A stretch of 64,000 nt of DNA from Rhodococcus sp. PAMC28707 (GTDB lineage: Bacteria; Actinomycetota; Actinomycetes; Mycobacteriales; Mycobacteriaceae), in NCBI RefSeq assembly GCF_004795915.1, contig NZ_CP039253.1, positions 1,736,001 to 1,800,000 of the forward strand, read 5' to 3'. This document shows positions 35,646 to 44,930 of the stretch, in pieces. A program made the translations under genes and the position numbers. Within the stretch, counting starts at the first letter, position 1, and each line of letters starts with the position of its first letter. Under the pieces are notes generated by a model. The model was not told the origin of the DNA. It did no database searches and saw nothing but the letters and a program-made list of their open reading frames with translations.

Positions 35646-36720
35646 ATGGGAATGCGCGACATACGAAGTCTCGATGCGCCCGAGCCCGATCCACTCGGTA
35701 TCGTCTATTTTGCCGACTCCGACGCGATCTACGCCGCGTGCGAGCATCTGGTGCACCCCGGGTGTTCCACCGACCAGTCGACGATGGGGACTATCGCCGG
35801 CGGATCGAGGCGGCCTTCGGATACACCGTCATGTCCATGGCGGTAGTTCCTCTCGTCCAAGAGAAGTCGATCGGATGGGTCGGCCTCATCGAAAGCTACG
35901 ACCGCACGTGGTCGGAGGAGTCGCTGCACCTCGCCGCCGAAAGCGACGCCCTGACCGGGCTGGCGAATCGGAGACGGTTCACCGATGACCTTCTCCGTCG
36001 CCTTTCCTCCGGCGCCGGACCTGTCGTTCTGCTGTTTCTCGATCTGGATCGACTCAAAGCACGCAACGATTTCTACGGACACTCGGCGGGCGACGAATCG
36101 ACCAGCTGAGGTCGTTGAACGACTTCCTCGGCCATCTGACCGGCGACGAATACATCCGCGACGTCGCCGACATCGTGCGCGAAGAACTAGGATCCGAGGA
36201 TGTGATCGCCCGGTTGGGGGGCGACGAATTCGTCGCCGTACTCGCAGGCCCGACAGATGAATTCATCGCCAACTCGGCAGCCGAAGCGATACTGAAGGCA
36301 ATCGACGGGATGGACATGTCCCTCGCAGATCTGCGCCGCCGCGTCCGGATCGGCATCATGATGGCCCAACCCGGTCGCATCACGGCCGAACGTGCCTTAC
36401 GGTGCGCAGACCAGGCTGCGCTCATCGCGAAGATCGGCAGTACCGACAACATCGGACACTTCACCGAATCGGTGCGAACACAGAGCGAACTGCGAAGCGA
36501 CGTGGAAGTGCACCTGCGTGACGCGATCGAAGGAGACGCCCTCGTTCTGTACTACCAACCCGAAGTCGACCTCGGCAGCGGAAAGATCACCGCGGTGGAA
36601 GCTCTCGTCCGATGGCAACACCCGGTGCGCGGGCTCCTACCGCCGAGCGCTTTCATCCCCTTCGCCGAAGCGACCAACCTCGCACCGGAATTGGGGAGGT
36701 GGGTACTGGACACAGCGGGC
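35646..36720 (+). pseudogene. Chimeric, broken GGDEF-EAL (cyclic-di-GMP) gene
   Basis: Pieces of one c-di-GMP protein occur in three frames. A sensory part starts MGMRDIRSLDAPEPDPLGIV, shifts frame near 35760, and continues YRRRIEAAFGYTVMSMAVVP. The first GGDEF half reads DALTGLANRRRFTDDLL and FLDLDRLKARNDFYGHSAGD and then stops at 36107. The next frame resumes IDQLRSLNDFLGHLTGDEYI, repeating the NDF-GH-GDE motif, and holds the real active loop IARLGGDEFVAVLAG. An EAL start (LYYQPEVDLGSGKITAVEAL) is cut after LGRWVLDTA near 36717, before its catalytic residues. The motif duplication suggests recombination between two GGDEF genes. Confidence 0.8.
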
Positions 36721-36784
36721 CCATCCAGTTCTGACTGCCGACGGCGGCTGATACAGTGTCCTCGCGTGGTCTCAGGGCCGCCAA

Positions 36785-36855
36785 GCCGGTGTAGTTCATT
36801 GGTAGAATGCGACCTTCCCAAGGTTGAGAGGCGGGTTCGATTCCCGTCACCGGCT
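36785..36855 (+). tRNA. tRNA-Gly, anticodon CCC
   Basis: The 71-base cloverleaf has acceptor strands GCCGGTG and CACCGGC. The D arm is TAGTTCATTGGTAGAATG. The anticodon loop is TTCCCAA, giving CCC for codon GGG. The T arm has CGGGTTCGATTCCCG. The discriminator base is T and CCA is not encoded (TCA follows). It stands alone, about 65 bases after the cut end of the EAL fragment. Confidence 0.96.
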
Positions 36856-37059
36856 CATTTGCGACAACAACCCAAACAGGATAAAACCTGATTTCGGTTC
36901 GATAAACAAAATTTTCGTCCGGAAGATCTACGGACAATATCCCATGAATCACGTATTTCTTCTGTTTTCCCATTCACCACGTTGATATCGAGTCCTTCGT
37001 GCTAAACCTTCTGACGTGCTTGTTGTTTCCCCCGACAATTGCCATGACAGGAATAGAGC

Positions 37060-37938
37060 ATGAACTGGATTGCATTGTTGCTGTCCGCATTGATGTGGAC
37101 ACCCGGGGCGCCCCCTGCCCCCACTCCCACCCCTACCCCCAGCCCGACTGCACCGGTTCCGACCACAACCACTCCTCCTCCCGCACCACCGGTACAAGGC
37201 GGAGTCCTGTGGGAAGACGCGTTCAACGGAACCGGAGCCGTCGATGCCAGCAAGTGGACATTCCAAACCGGCAGGTGGGGTGCAAGTTCCGGTGAGCAGC
37301 AGTACTACACCAACTCGACGTCCAACGCGTCGATGAGCAACGGCGCCCTGCAGATCACCGCTCGACGCGAGAATCCACCCGACGGGGTGCGCGCACCCGA
37401 CAACATCACGAGCGCACGCGTCGTAAGCTTCGGGAAACAATCCGTAACCCCGCCAGTTCGAATAGAAGCATCCATAAAGATGCCAAGAGCCGCCGGTTTA
37501 CTTCCGGCATTCTGGTTATTGGGATTGGAACCGGGACATGAATACGATTGGCCGCGTCAGGGTGAAATCGACGTCGTAGAAATTCCGGGAACCAATGGCC
37601 CGTCTTTCAATCTGCATGGTCCATCGCGCAGCAATTCTTCGGTGGACGTCAAGTCCGGCGGCGACACCACTCCTCTGTCCGACGCTTTTCACACCTACCG
37701 CGTCGACTGGCTGACCGACAGGATCACCTGGTTCATCGACGGGGTGGCCAAGTATTCACTGACCAAGGCCCAGTACGAAGCGAAGGGCGGCAACTGGACT
37801 CCGTTCTCGGGCGCCTTCCCGCACTACGTGCTTCTCAACGTGGCAGTCGGCAACAACTGGGTCGGCAAGGTCCCCGCCTCGACGCCGTTCCCGCAAACGA
37901 TGAGTGTCGACTGGATCAAAGCGAGCCGAATCTCCTGA
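37060..37938 (+). CDS. Secreted glycoside hydrolase family 16 protein
   Basis: The 292-residue protein has a short hydrophobic start (MNWIALLLSALMWTPG) and a Pro/Thr linker (PTPTPTPSPTAPVPTTTTPP), then a GH16 beta-sandwich. The catalytic motif is QGEIDVVEIPGTNGP near residue 170, with both glutamates and the middle aspartate. Other family parts are IKMPRAAGLLPAFWLLGLE and FHTYRVDWLTDRITWFIDG. Likely activity is endo-beta-1,3-glucanase or a related beta-glucanase acting outside the cell. It stands alone after the tRNA. Confidence 0.9.
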   Translation: MNWIALLLSALMWTPGAPPAPTPTPTPSPTAPVPTTTTPPPAPPVQGGVLWEDAFNGTGAVDASKWTFQTGRWGASSGEQQYYTNSTSNASMSNGALQITARRENPPDGVRAPDNITSARVVSFGKQSVTPPVRIEASIKMPRAAGLLPAFWLLGLEPGHEYDWPRQGEIDVVEIPGTNGPSFNLHGPSRSNSSVDVKSGGDTTPLSDAFHTYRVDWLTDRITWFIDGVAKYSLTKAQYEAKGGNWTPFSGAFPHYVLLNVAVGNNWVGKVPASTPFPQTMSVDWIKASRIS

Positions 37939-38046
37939 GGGTTGTCACGTTTGTGAATCATCACACCGCACAGCTCCACTGACTGGGACATAACACTCAA
38001 TTGGGCATAGCATCCAGAAGGGACGTAACCGAGGTCGAGGTGTGGC

Positions 38047-39030
38047 ATGAAATTCCGACTTACGCTGGGCTTCAGCGCCGTATGTGTCATGGGCGTCTGC
38101 ACTGCTTTGGGAATGGGAGTCGCGTCGGGTGCGCCGGGAATCCCGACGACACCGGGACCCGCGCAATCCAACCACGCTGATGCGATCAGATACTCCAAGG
38201 CGAATCCCGACGCTGTTCCTCCGGGCGTCAACGATCCCGAATGCGTTCCGACATCCGAGCATTCGGAACCGGTGATCCTGGTCCCTGGCACCGACGCCAC
38301 GGTGTACTCCGACTGGGCCGGTCTCGGGCCGGTACTGAAAGCGGCAGGCTACTGCGCCTACGCGTTGAACTACGGCGCGTCACCGGACGGAACGAGCTAC
38401 GGCTTCAGCGACATCGCCGGCAGCGCAGAACAACTGAAAGAGTTCACCGACTCGGTACTGGCATCGACGGGCGCAACTTCGGTGAACCTCATCGGATACT
38501 CCCAGGGCGCTGCGGTCACCCGCTACTACACCAACCGCCTGGGCGGGGCCGAAGTGGTGGACAAATGGATCGGCATCGCCTCACCTACCTACGGCGGCAC
38601 TGCATACGGCACCTCCCCTGTGCTGCAAGCAGTTCCGGGTGGAACGACACTCGTCGCCGGTAGGTTCGGTCCGGCGCTCGTCGAACTGCTGCAGGGTTCG
38701 GAGTTTCTGAACCAACTCAATGCCGGCGGCGATACCGTGCCCGGAGTCGCCTACACCAGCATCGCCACACGAGTCGACGAGACGATCCAGCCTTATACCA
38801 ATGCGCTGCTTCGGGACCCTGGTGCCACCAACATCGTGATCCAGGACGTCTGCCCGCAGGACAACGTCGCGCACTTCACCTTCACCTACGATCCGACCGC
38901 CATCGGGCTCGTCCTCGCCGCCCTCGACCCGTCCGCCGGGATCGTCGCACCCTGTGGCCCCGTCCCACTCGGTGCCGGAATTCTCGACGTCGTCATCGCG
39001 AGCAACCAACAAATCACCGAACACCGCTGA
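38047..39030 (+). CDS. Secreted lipase/esterase, alpha/beta hydrolase
   Basis: The 327-residue protein has a signal peptide (MKFRLTLGFSAVCVMGVCTA, cleavage near VASGAPG) and an alpha/beta-hydrolase fold. The oxyanion strand is EPVILVPGTDATVYSDW and the nucleophile elbow is NLIGYSQGAAVTRYY, with serine in GYSQG. Four cysteines may form disulfides. The catalytic histidine is probably in NVAHFTFTYDP. It resembles actinobacterial triacylglycerol lipases of the Bacillus LipA or Streptomyces type. Its end overlaps the convergent PucR gene by 17 bases. Confidence 0.87.
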   Translation: MKFRLTLGFSAVCVMGVCTALGMGVASGAPGIPTTPGPAQSNHADAIRYSKANPDAVPPGVNDPECVPTSEHSEPVILVPGTDATVYSDWAGLGPVLKAAGYCAYALNYGASPDGTSYGFSDIAGSAEQLKEFTDSVLASTGATSVNLIGYSQGAAVTRYYTNRLGGAEVVDKWIGIASPTYGGTAYGTSPVLQAVPGGTTLVAGRFGPALVELLQGSEFLNQLNAGGDTVPGVAYTSIATRVDETIQPYTNALLRDPGATNIVIQDVCPQDNVAHFTFTYDPTAIGLVLAALDPSAGIVAPCGPVPLGAGILDVVIASNQQITEHR

Positions 39031-40192
39031 GATTCGCGGCCGACAACTGATAGGCACGCAGGCCTACGTACAGTTCCGAGCACTGAATCGGGTCCAGAAA
39101 GTCGCGACCTGTCAGCTCGCCGATCCTCCGCAAGCGATACAGCACTGTGTTGCGGTGGTAATGCAACCGCGACGCGGCCTCGCTGGTCGAACCTTTGGAG
39201 TCGAACCACGCATCCAGAGTCGCCAGCAGGCTGTCTCGCTCCCCGTCGGGAAGGTCGAGCAGGCGGCCGAGGATCTGCCGGGTAGCCGCCTGCGCACTGT
39301 CCGGATGCCGAGCCAGCATCAATGCCACCGGAACCGCGTCGAAGCGGGTCAGCGCACTGCCATCCACGCGGGCACAGGTCCGCGCCAACCTGGCCTGCTC
39401 GACGGCCGTCGGCATTCCAGCCGGTGACGAGAATCCGGCACTGACCCCGATGGCCGCATCGGTGACGCCGTTGTCGATACTGCCCAGAACCTCCTCGAGG
39501 AGAGCATCGGACGTCGCGAACAGCAACCCCAGGGTGCCGTCGACTTCGGAGTCCCACACCGCACCGATGCCCCGCGTCGACAGTCCGACATCACGTGAGC
39601 CCGCGGAGACGATGACGAACGATCCACGATCGGGAATTCGGAAGGTCCGCACCGCGTCGGCCACGGCGGCCGGGTTCGAGACATGATCACCGAACAGTGC
39701 CCGCACGAGCCGCCGTCGGGATTCCGCATCCTGCTCGGACAGTGTGTCCACCGTCGAGCGATACGCCTCCGCCGCAGCGTCGGAACAGACGTCGACGAGC
39801 GCCCAGACCTGCGCTGCCATCCCGAGCAGGGCTCGCGAGGGTTCTCCGTCGGACCGATTCATCAACTCTTCCCAGATGAGTCGACCGCCCAGCCGATACG
39901 CGTGCAGCAACGCGGCGAGCGGGACACCCTGTTCGGCCTTCAATCGCCCCGTCGCGTGCGCCGAAGACAGATCCGGTGCGCCGTGACCGGCCAGGCAACC
40001 GATCATCGCGCGCAGATTCTCCCGGCAGGCGCTGCGCAACTCGTCCTCGGTCAACAGCGAGGCCTCGAGGTATCCGTGCTCGGCGTCGAGTATGCGGTGG
40101 ACCAACGTTTCGGCCAGCATCTCCGTCGAGTCGAGGAGTGGCGCAGCGAGGTCGGTCGACACGAGCACAGTGGTCGGAGTACTGGTTGCCAT
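39014..40192 (-). CDS. PucR-family transcriptional regulator
   Basis: The 392-residue protein (MATSTPTTVLVSTDLAAPLL) has an N-terminal helical sensor (RsbRD-like), a GGDEF-like middle and the C-terminal PucR helix-turn-helix STSEAASRLHYHRNTVLYRL with RRIGELTGRDF. PucR proteins usually activate neighbouring catabolic genes. It diverges from the aldehyde dehydrogenase and GMC oxidoreductase genes across about 120 bases, so those are the expected targets and an alcohol or aldehyde the expected signal. Confidence 0.9.
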   Translation of the reverse strand: MATSTPTTVLVSTDLAAPLLDSTEMLAETLVHRILDAEHGYLEASLLTEDELRSACRENLRAMIGCLAGHGAPDLSSAHATGRLKAEQGVPLAALLHAYRLGGRLIWEELMNRSDGEPSRALLGMAAQVWALVDVCSDAAAEAYRSTVDTLSEQDAESRRRLVRALFGDHVSNPAAVADAVRTFRIPDRGSFVIVSAGSRDVGLSTRGIGAVWDSEVDGTLGLLFATSDALLEEVLGSIDNGVTDAAIGVSAGFSSPAGMPTAVEQARLARTCARVDGSALTRFDAVPVALMLARHPDSAQAATRQILGRLLDLPDGERDSLLATLDAWFDSKGSTSEAASRLHYHRNTVLYRLRRIGELTGRDFLDPIQCSELYVGLRAYQLSAANLSGVR

Positions 40193-40311
40193 GGTCGAAG
40201 CGTAGCGCCGCCCCCCTGCCCTTGGTTGTGCCATCGCACAACCATGTGACCGACTTGGAGAGCGCGGGCCTATAGCGCTCACGGTCGAATGAGACGACAA
40301 TCACATCAGAA

Positions 40312-42096
40312 GTGGACGTACGCGCACCCCGAACAAAGAGAAGAGCCAACCCCTTGACCGATCGAATCGAACCCGACCTGCACATCGCGCTCACCCCCGA
40401 AGACGAGACGCACCGCCTGGTCGACGCCGCACTCGAAGAGTTGAGCGCAGGCGAGAAGAAGTGGGCGACCCTGACATTGGCAGCACGTCGGGCGCTGCTC
40501 GAGCAAGTGCGAGACCTGACCGTCTCGCACGGCGCCGAGTGGGTCACCGCCGCGTGCTCGATCAAGGGCCTCGACCCGTCGTCGTCTCTCGTCGGTGAGG
40601 AATGGATCTCCGGTCCCTACGCATTCGTCAGCGGCGCATCCACCCTCGCGCACACTCTGGCTGCCCTGGAATCGGGCACCAGCCCGCTCGCCCAGGCACA
40701 CTTCGGTTCCGCACCCGGCGGACGCACCACGGTCCAGGTATTGCCGCTGAGCATCTTCGACTCGCTGCTGCTCAACGGATTCAGCGCCGATGTGTGGCTG
40801 AAACCGGGAATCGACGCCGATACCGCAAAACGCACCGCAGGCCTGGCCCAACGCGATCCCGCGCACACCAAGGGCATCGGCGTCGTGCTCGGCGCCGGCA
40901 ACATCATGTCCATCGCGCCGCTGGACACACTGTACGAACTCTTCGCCCACAACCGCGTCGTCGCGCTCAAACTCAACCCGATCACCGACCCGTTGCTTCC
41001 GGTGCTGAGAAAAGTCCTTCGGCCGCTGATCGACGCCGGCGTCGTCCGCTTGCTCACCGGTGGAGCCGAGGCGGGCACCTACCTGGTCAACCACGACCTG
41101 GTCGATCACGTGCACATGACCGGTAGCTCGATCACCCACGACGCCATCGTCTTCGGGCCAGGACAGACCGGCGTCGAACGCAAAGCCGCCAACGATCCGA
41201 TACTGACCAAGCCGATGACGAGCGAACTCGGCGGTGTCTCACCGACCATCGTTCTCCCCGGTGAGTGGAGCGCAGCCGACATCGAATTTCAGGCCGAACA
41301 CGTTGCCACACAACGCCTGCACAACAGTGGCTACAACTGCATCGCATCACAGGTGGTCGTACTGTCCTCCAACTGGAGCCAGCGGGACCAGTTCCTCGCC
41401 GCACTCCGCAAGGCACTCGACTCGGCACCTTCCCGTCGCGCGTACTACCCCGGCAGCGACACTCGTGTAGCGGGCGCCCTGGAGAACTATCCGAAGGCCT
41501 CGCGGCTCTCCGGCGGACGCGTCCTGATCGACGACATCGACCCAGGAAAAGAATCGTCACTGCTGGAGACCGAGTACTTCGCACCAGTTCTCGGCGTCAT
41601 CGAACTCCCCTACGACGGAGATCAATTCGCCGCAAAGGCAGTGATCACCGTCAACGACAAATTCGTCGGCACCCTGGGGGTCAACATCATCGCCCACCCC
41701 AAAACCATCGATCGACTGGGCGCGAAGTTCGACTCGATGCTGGCCGAACTGAACTACGGCACGATCGCAGTGAACGCCTGGACCGGAGTCGGATTCCTCA
41801 CCGCCGCCGCATCGTGGGGCGCGTTCCCGGGCCACACGATCGACGACGTCCAGAGCGGAATCGGCATCGTCCACAACGCACTGCTGATCGACGGTGCCGA
41901 ACGCACCGTCGTGCGCGGACCTTTCCGTCCATCTCCTCGCTCGCTGATCAACGGCGAATGGTCGATCTCCCCCAAGCCGCCATGGTTCGTCAACAACCGG
42001 ACGGCCGCGACCACCGGTCGACTGTTGACGGGATTCGCCGGAAAGCCGTCCTGGGCAAAGCTTCCGGCCATCTTCGCCTCCGCGTTGCGCGGCTAG
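40312..42096 (+). CDS. Aldehyde dehydrogenase family protein
   Basis: The protein (594 residues from the GTG at 40312; a TTG at 40354 gives 580) shows the NAD-dependent aldehyde dehydrogenase fold. It has the cofactor loop GVVLGAGNIMSIAPLDTLY, the general-base glutamate in TSELGGVSPTIVLPG and the catalytic cysteine in LHNSGYNCIASQVVVLS. It is about 100 residues longer than typical ALDHs at the C-terminus, where it ends near LTGFAGKPSWAKLPAIF. The GMC oxidoreductase follows after 20 bases, so alcohol to aldehyde to acid in one operon under PucR is likely. The substrate is unknown. Confidence 0.85.
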   Translation: MDVRAPRTKRRANPLTDRIEPDLHIALTPEDETHRLVDAALEELSAGEKKWATLTLAARRALLEQVRDLTVSHGAEWVTAACSIKGLDPSSSLVGEEWISGPYAFVSGASTLAHTLAALESGTSPLAQAHFGSAPGGRTTVQVLPLSIFDSLLLNGFSADVWLKPGIDADTAKRTAGLAQRDPAHTKGIGVVLGAGNIMSIAPLDTLYELFAHNRVVALKLNPITDPLLPVLRKVLRPLIDAGVVRLLTGGAEAGTYLVNHDLVDHVHMTGSSITHDAIVFGPGQTGVERKAANDPILTKPMTSELGGVSPTIVLPGEWSAADIEFQAEHVATQRLHNSGYNCIASQVVVLSSNWSQRDQFLAALRKALDSAPSRRAYYPGSDTRVAGALENYPKASRLSGGRVLIDDIDPGKESSLLETEYFAPVLGVIELPYDGDQFAAKAVITVNDKFVGTLGVNIIAHPKTIDRLGAKFDSMLAELNYGTIAVNAWTGVGFLTAAASWGAFPGHTIDDVQSGIGIVHNALLIDGAERTVVRGPFRPSPRSLINGEWSISPKPPWFVNNRTAATTGRLLTGFAGKPSWAKLPAIFASALRG

Positions 42097-42116
42097 AGAC
42101 AAAGGTACATTCCTCT

Positions 42117-43700
42117 ATGTCACAACCAGCTATCGTCGACTACGTAATAGTCGGTGCCGGATCCTCCGGGGCAGTACTCGCCAATCGGCTTAGCGCCGAC
42201 CCGCGCAACACCGTCGTGGCACTCGAAGCGGGCCCGGAAGACAAGAACAAATTCGCCCACATCCCCGCGGCCTTCTCCAAACTGTTCCGCAGTGACGTGG
42301 ATTGGAACTACGACACCGAACCGCAGCCAGAACTGCGGGACCGCAGCATCTACTGGCCCCGCGGCAAGATGCTCGGCGGGTCTTCCTCGATGAACGCGAT
42401 GATGTGGGTCCGCGGGTTCGCCGCCGACTACGACGAGTGGGCCACCCTGTCGGACTCCTCGTGGTCGTTCGAGAACGTCGTACCGTACTTCCGGAAGATC
42501 GAAAGCATCGAAGCCACAAAGGAACTCGACGCGGGCACCGGTGGGCCGCTGATCGTGTCCAACCAGCGCAGTCCCCGCGCCTCGACCACATCCTTCCTCG
42601 ACGCCGTCCAGGAAGCGGGATACGCCGTCGAAACCGCCAATCGCGCTGAGCCCAAGGGCTTCTCGCAGACCATGGTCAACCAGAAACGCGGTGCCCGCTG
42701 GAGCACTGCCGACGCGTACCTCGCACCGATTCGCAAGCGGCCCAACCTGACCATCCTCACCGAAGCACACGCAACGCGCGTCGTCTTCGAAGGGTCCGCC
42801 GCCGTCGGCGTCGAATACACCAAGGACGCGATCACCCACACCGTCCGCGCCGCCAAGGAAGTCATTCTCGCCGGGGGTGCAATCAACACGCCACAATTGC
42901 TGATGCTCTCGGGTATCGGCGACACAGCGCAACTGGCCGCACACGGCATCGCCGTACAGCACCACGCCCCGGAGGTCGGTAAAAACCTGACCGACCACCT
43001 GTGCGCGCTCATCGGCTGGAAGACCGAATCCGATTCACTGTTCCACGCCGAGAAAATCCCGCAACTCGTCAACTACTTGACTCGCCGACGCGGCATGCTC
43101 ACCTCGAACGTCGCCGAAGCCTACGGATTCATCAAGAGTCGAGACGAAGTACCGTTCCCCGACGTCGAAATCATCTATGCCCCCGCCCCGTTCTTCGACG
43201 AGGGACTCATCGCGCCGGACGCCCACGCCGCCGTCATCGGAGCAGTGCTGCTCAAACCGGTGAGCCGCGGCGAGATCAGTCTTCGTTCCGCCGACCCACT
43301 GGCCAAAGCCGTCATCGAACCCCGCTACCTCAGCGATCCCGACGGCACCGATCGGCGCGCGATAATCGAGGGACTACGGGCCTGCACGACTATTGCCTCG
43401 CAACCCTCCCTCCAAAGATTGCTCGGAGACATCGTCCGACCACGCGTGAAAGCAGACATCTCGACCCAGGACCTGCTGACCGAAGCCCTGGAGCAGAACG
43501 CGCACACCCTCTACCACCCGGTGAGCACCTGCCGAATGGGCAACGACAGCTCGAGCGTCGTCACCCCGGATCTCCGGGTCCGTGGCGTCGACAACCTACG
43601 GGTCGCGGACGCGTCGATCATGCCGACGATCATCCGCGGCCACACGCACGCGCCGAGCGTGCTGATCGGTGAGAAAGCCGCGGACCTGATACTGCGATGA
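42117..43700 (+). CDS. GMC-family FAD alcohol dehydrogenase/oxidase (choline dehydrogenase-like)
   Basis: The 527-residue flavoprotein has the N-terminal FAD motif DYVIVGAGSSGAVLANRLS, GMC signature 1 around PRGKMLGGSSSMNAMMWVRG and signature 2 in GGAINTPQLLMLSGIG. The C-terminal catalytic pair lies in HTLYHPVSTCRMG and RGHTHAPSVLIGEKA. Such enzymes oxidise primary alcohols, choline or polyethylene glycol ends. It is paired with an aldehyde dehydrogenase, which would take the aldehyde on to acid. Confidence 0.9.
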   Translation: MSQPAIVDYVIVGAGSSGAVLANRLSADPRNTVVALEAGPEDKNKFAHIPAAFSKLFRSDVDWNYDTEPQPELRDRSIYWPRGKMLGGSSSMNAMMWVRGFAADYDEWATLSDSSWSFENVVPYFRKIESIEATKELDAGTGGPLIVSNQRSPRASTTSFLDAVQEAGYAVETANRAEPKGFSQTMVNQKRGARWSTADAYLAPIRKRPNLTILTEAHATRVVFEGSAAVGVEYTKDAITHTVRAAKEVILAGGAINTPQLLMLSGIGDTAQLAAHGIAVQHHAPEVGKNLTDHLCALIGWKTESDSLFHAEKIPQLVNYLTRRRGMLTSNVAEAYGFIKSRDEVPFPDVEIIYAPAPFFDEGLIAPDAHAAVIGAVLLKPVSRGEISLRSADPLAKAVIEPRYLSDPDGTDRRAIIEGLRACTTIASQPSLQRLLGDIVRPRVKADISTQDLLTEALEQNAHTLYHPVSTCRMGNDSSSVVTPDLRVRGVDNLRVADASIMPTIIRGHTHAPSVLIGEKAADLILR

Positions 43701-43709
43701 GGGGACGGG

Positions 43710-44531
43710 TCACATACCCGTCGCTACCGGACGAGCCGGAGCGCCTGACCATTGTGACCACGACCCGGGATAGAGGGCGGCATCTATCCCGGCGATAGCC
43801 AGCGCAGCCACCTGATGGGCGGCCGTGATGCCCGACCCGCAGTACACCCCGACCTGCGGCTTCACCCCGCCGAACCGTTCGCGGAGCGCCTCCGCCGTCA
43901 GGAATCGCCCGTCCGCGTCGAGGTTGGCGCTGGTCGGAGCACTGATCGCGCCGGGGATGTGGCCGGCGCGCGGATCCACCGGCTCGAACTCGCCCGAGTA
44001 CCGTTCGGCGGCCCGCGCGTCGAGCAGCGTTCCGGACTCCGCGAGTGCGGCTGCTTCCTCGGTCGTGAGCGTCGGCAGGTGTCCCACGCTGAGCTGGACA
44101 TCTCCTGGCTCCGACGCGACCTCCTCGCCCGCGGAGGTGTCGTTGCCTTCCGCGATCCAGGCAGCCAGACCGCCGTCGAGCAGGGTTACCTCGTCGAAGC
44201 CGGCCCACTTCAACAGCCACCACGCTCGCGCCGCAGCGAGATTACCGGTGTTGTCGTAGACGACGACGGGTACGCCGGTGGTGACCCCCCAGCGTCGCGC
44301 AGCCGCCTGGAGCCTCTCGATGGATGGCAACGGGTGCCTACCCTCGGGGGAGGGGGGTTCGGCGAGTTCGTTTTCCAGGTCGACGAACACCGCGCCCGGG
44401 ATATGTGCGTCGCGATAGTGCTGGCGGCCGTCCGAATCTCCCAGCGCCCAGCGAACATCGAGCACTACGGGCGGAACGAGGGTACGCAGTGCGGACTTCA
44501 GGTCGGTGACATCACGAGTCTCCTGTGGCAT
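43710..44531 (-). CDS. Two-domain sulfurtransferase (rhodanese / mercaptopyruvate type)
   Basis: The 273-residue protein has two rhodanese domains. The inactive first one includes VLDVRWALGDSDGRQHYRDA and VVVYDNTGNLAAARAWW. The second carries the active cysteine in VGVYCGSGITAAHQVAALA near residue 233. The loop CGSGIT differs from the classic CRxGxT of thiosulfate rhodaneses and is closer to mercaptopyruvate sulfurtransferases (CGSGVT), so 3-mercaptopyruvate is the better guess. The ATG at 44531 is used; a perfect 24-base inverted repeat begins three bases upstream. Confidence 0.9.
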   Translation of the reverse strand: MPQETRDVTDLKSALRTLVPPVVLDVRWALGDSDGRQHYRDAHIPGAVFVDLENELAEPPSPEGRHPLPSIERLQAAARRWGVTTGVPVVVYDNTGNLAAARAWWLLKWAGFDEVTLLDGGLAAWIAEGNDTSAGEEVASEPGDVQLSVGHLPTLTTEEAAALAESGTLLDARAAERYSGEFEPVDPRAGHIPGAISAPTSANLDADGRFLTAEALRERFGGVKPQVGVYCGSGITAAHQVAALAIAGIDAALYPGSWSQWSGAPARPVATGM

Positions 44532-44533
44532 GC

Positions 44534-44607
44534 GTGAATTTTGCTCCACTTTCGCTCGGAATCGACGGAAACCCGCCCGGTTGGAGCGAAAGTGGAGCAA
44601 AATTCAC
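44534..44607. repeat. 24-base perfect inverted repeat with 26-base loop
   Basis: The left arm 44534-44557 and the right arm 44584-44607 are exact reverse complements. The outer ends read GTGAATTTTGC and GCAAAATTCAC and the inner ends CACTTTCGCTC and GAGCGAAAGTG. It lies immediately upstream of the sulfurtransferase start and on its coding strand would be in the 5' leader or promoter. No flanking gene is convergent there, so it does not look like a simple terminator. A REP- or MITE-like repeat or a leader hairpin are the alternatives. Confidence 0.85.
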
Positions 44608-44930
44608 GGTACTAACCAAACCGGACTTCCGGTTACGTGGCCTCAGGTAACGGTCCGGCAACGGTCACGTATCGAACTCGACTCGGGCCTACTACGAATG
44701 TTCGGATCAGACATTCTGCCCATATTTCCGTGTTCGTTCGTGAGAACATTTGCCTACCAAGGTGATTTGCCAAACTGTTCGGTCCGGGTCGGGAAGCCCG
44801 CATACGAGATTTCAACGGTTCCGCATGCCAGCACTACGTACCGGACTAAGATCGGACCCATCCGGAACGGACCCTGCGGCGAATTACCTACAACGCTCAA
44901 CACTTGAGCCAACGAAAGGTAGATCCTCAC
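44608..44930. other. Upstream region of the lipoprotein gene
   Basis: About 320 bases separate the inverted repeat from the lipoprotein ATG. No coding frame is convincing. The part from 44700 is relatively AT-rich for this genome and probably holds the promoter; AACGAAAGGT at 44911-44920 lies at ribosome-binding distance from the ATG. Confidence 0.5.

Noticed and set aside
36785..36855. tRNA-Gly as a current attachment site of an integrated island
   Set aside because: I found no integrase and no direct repeat of the tRNA 3' end in the window; only the truncated EAL gene hints at past rearrangement.
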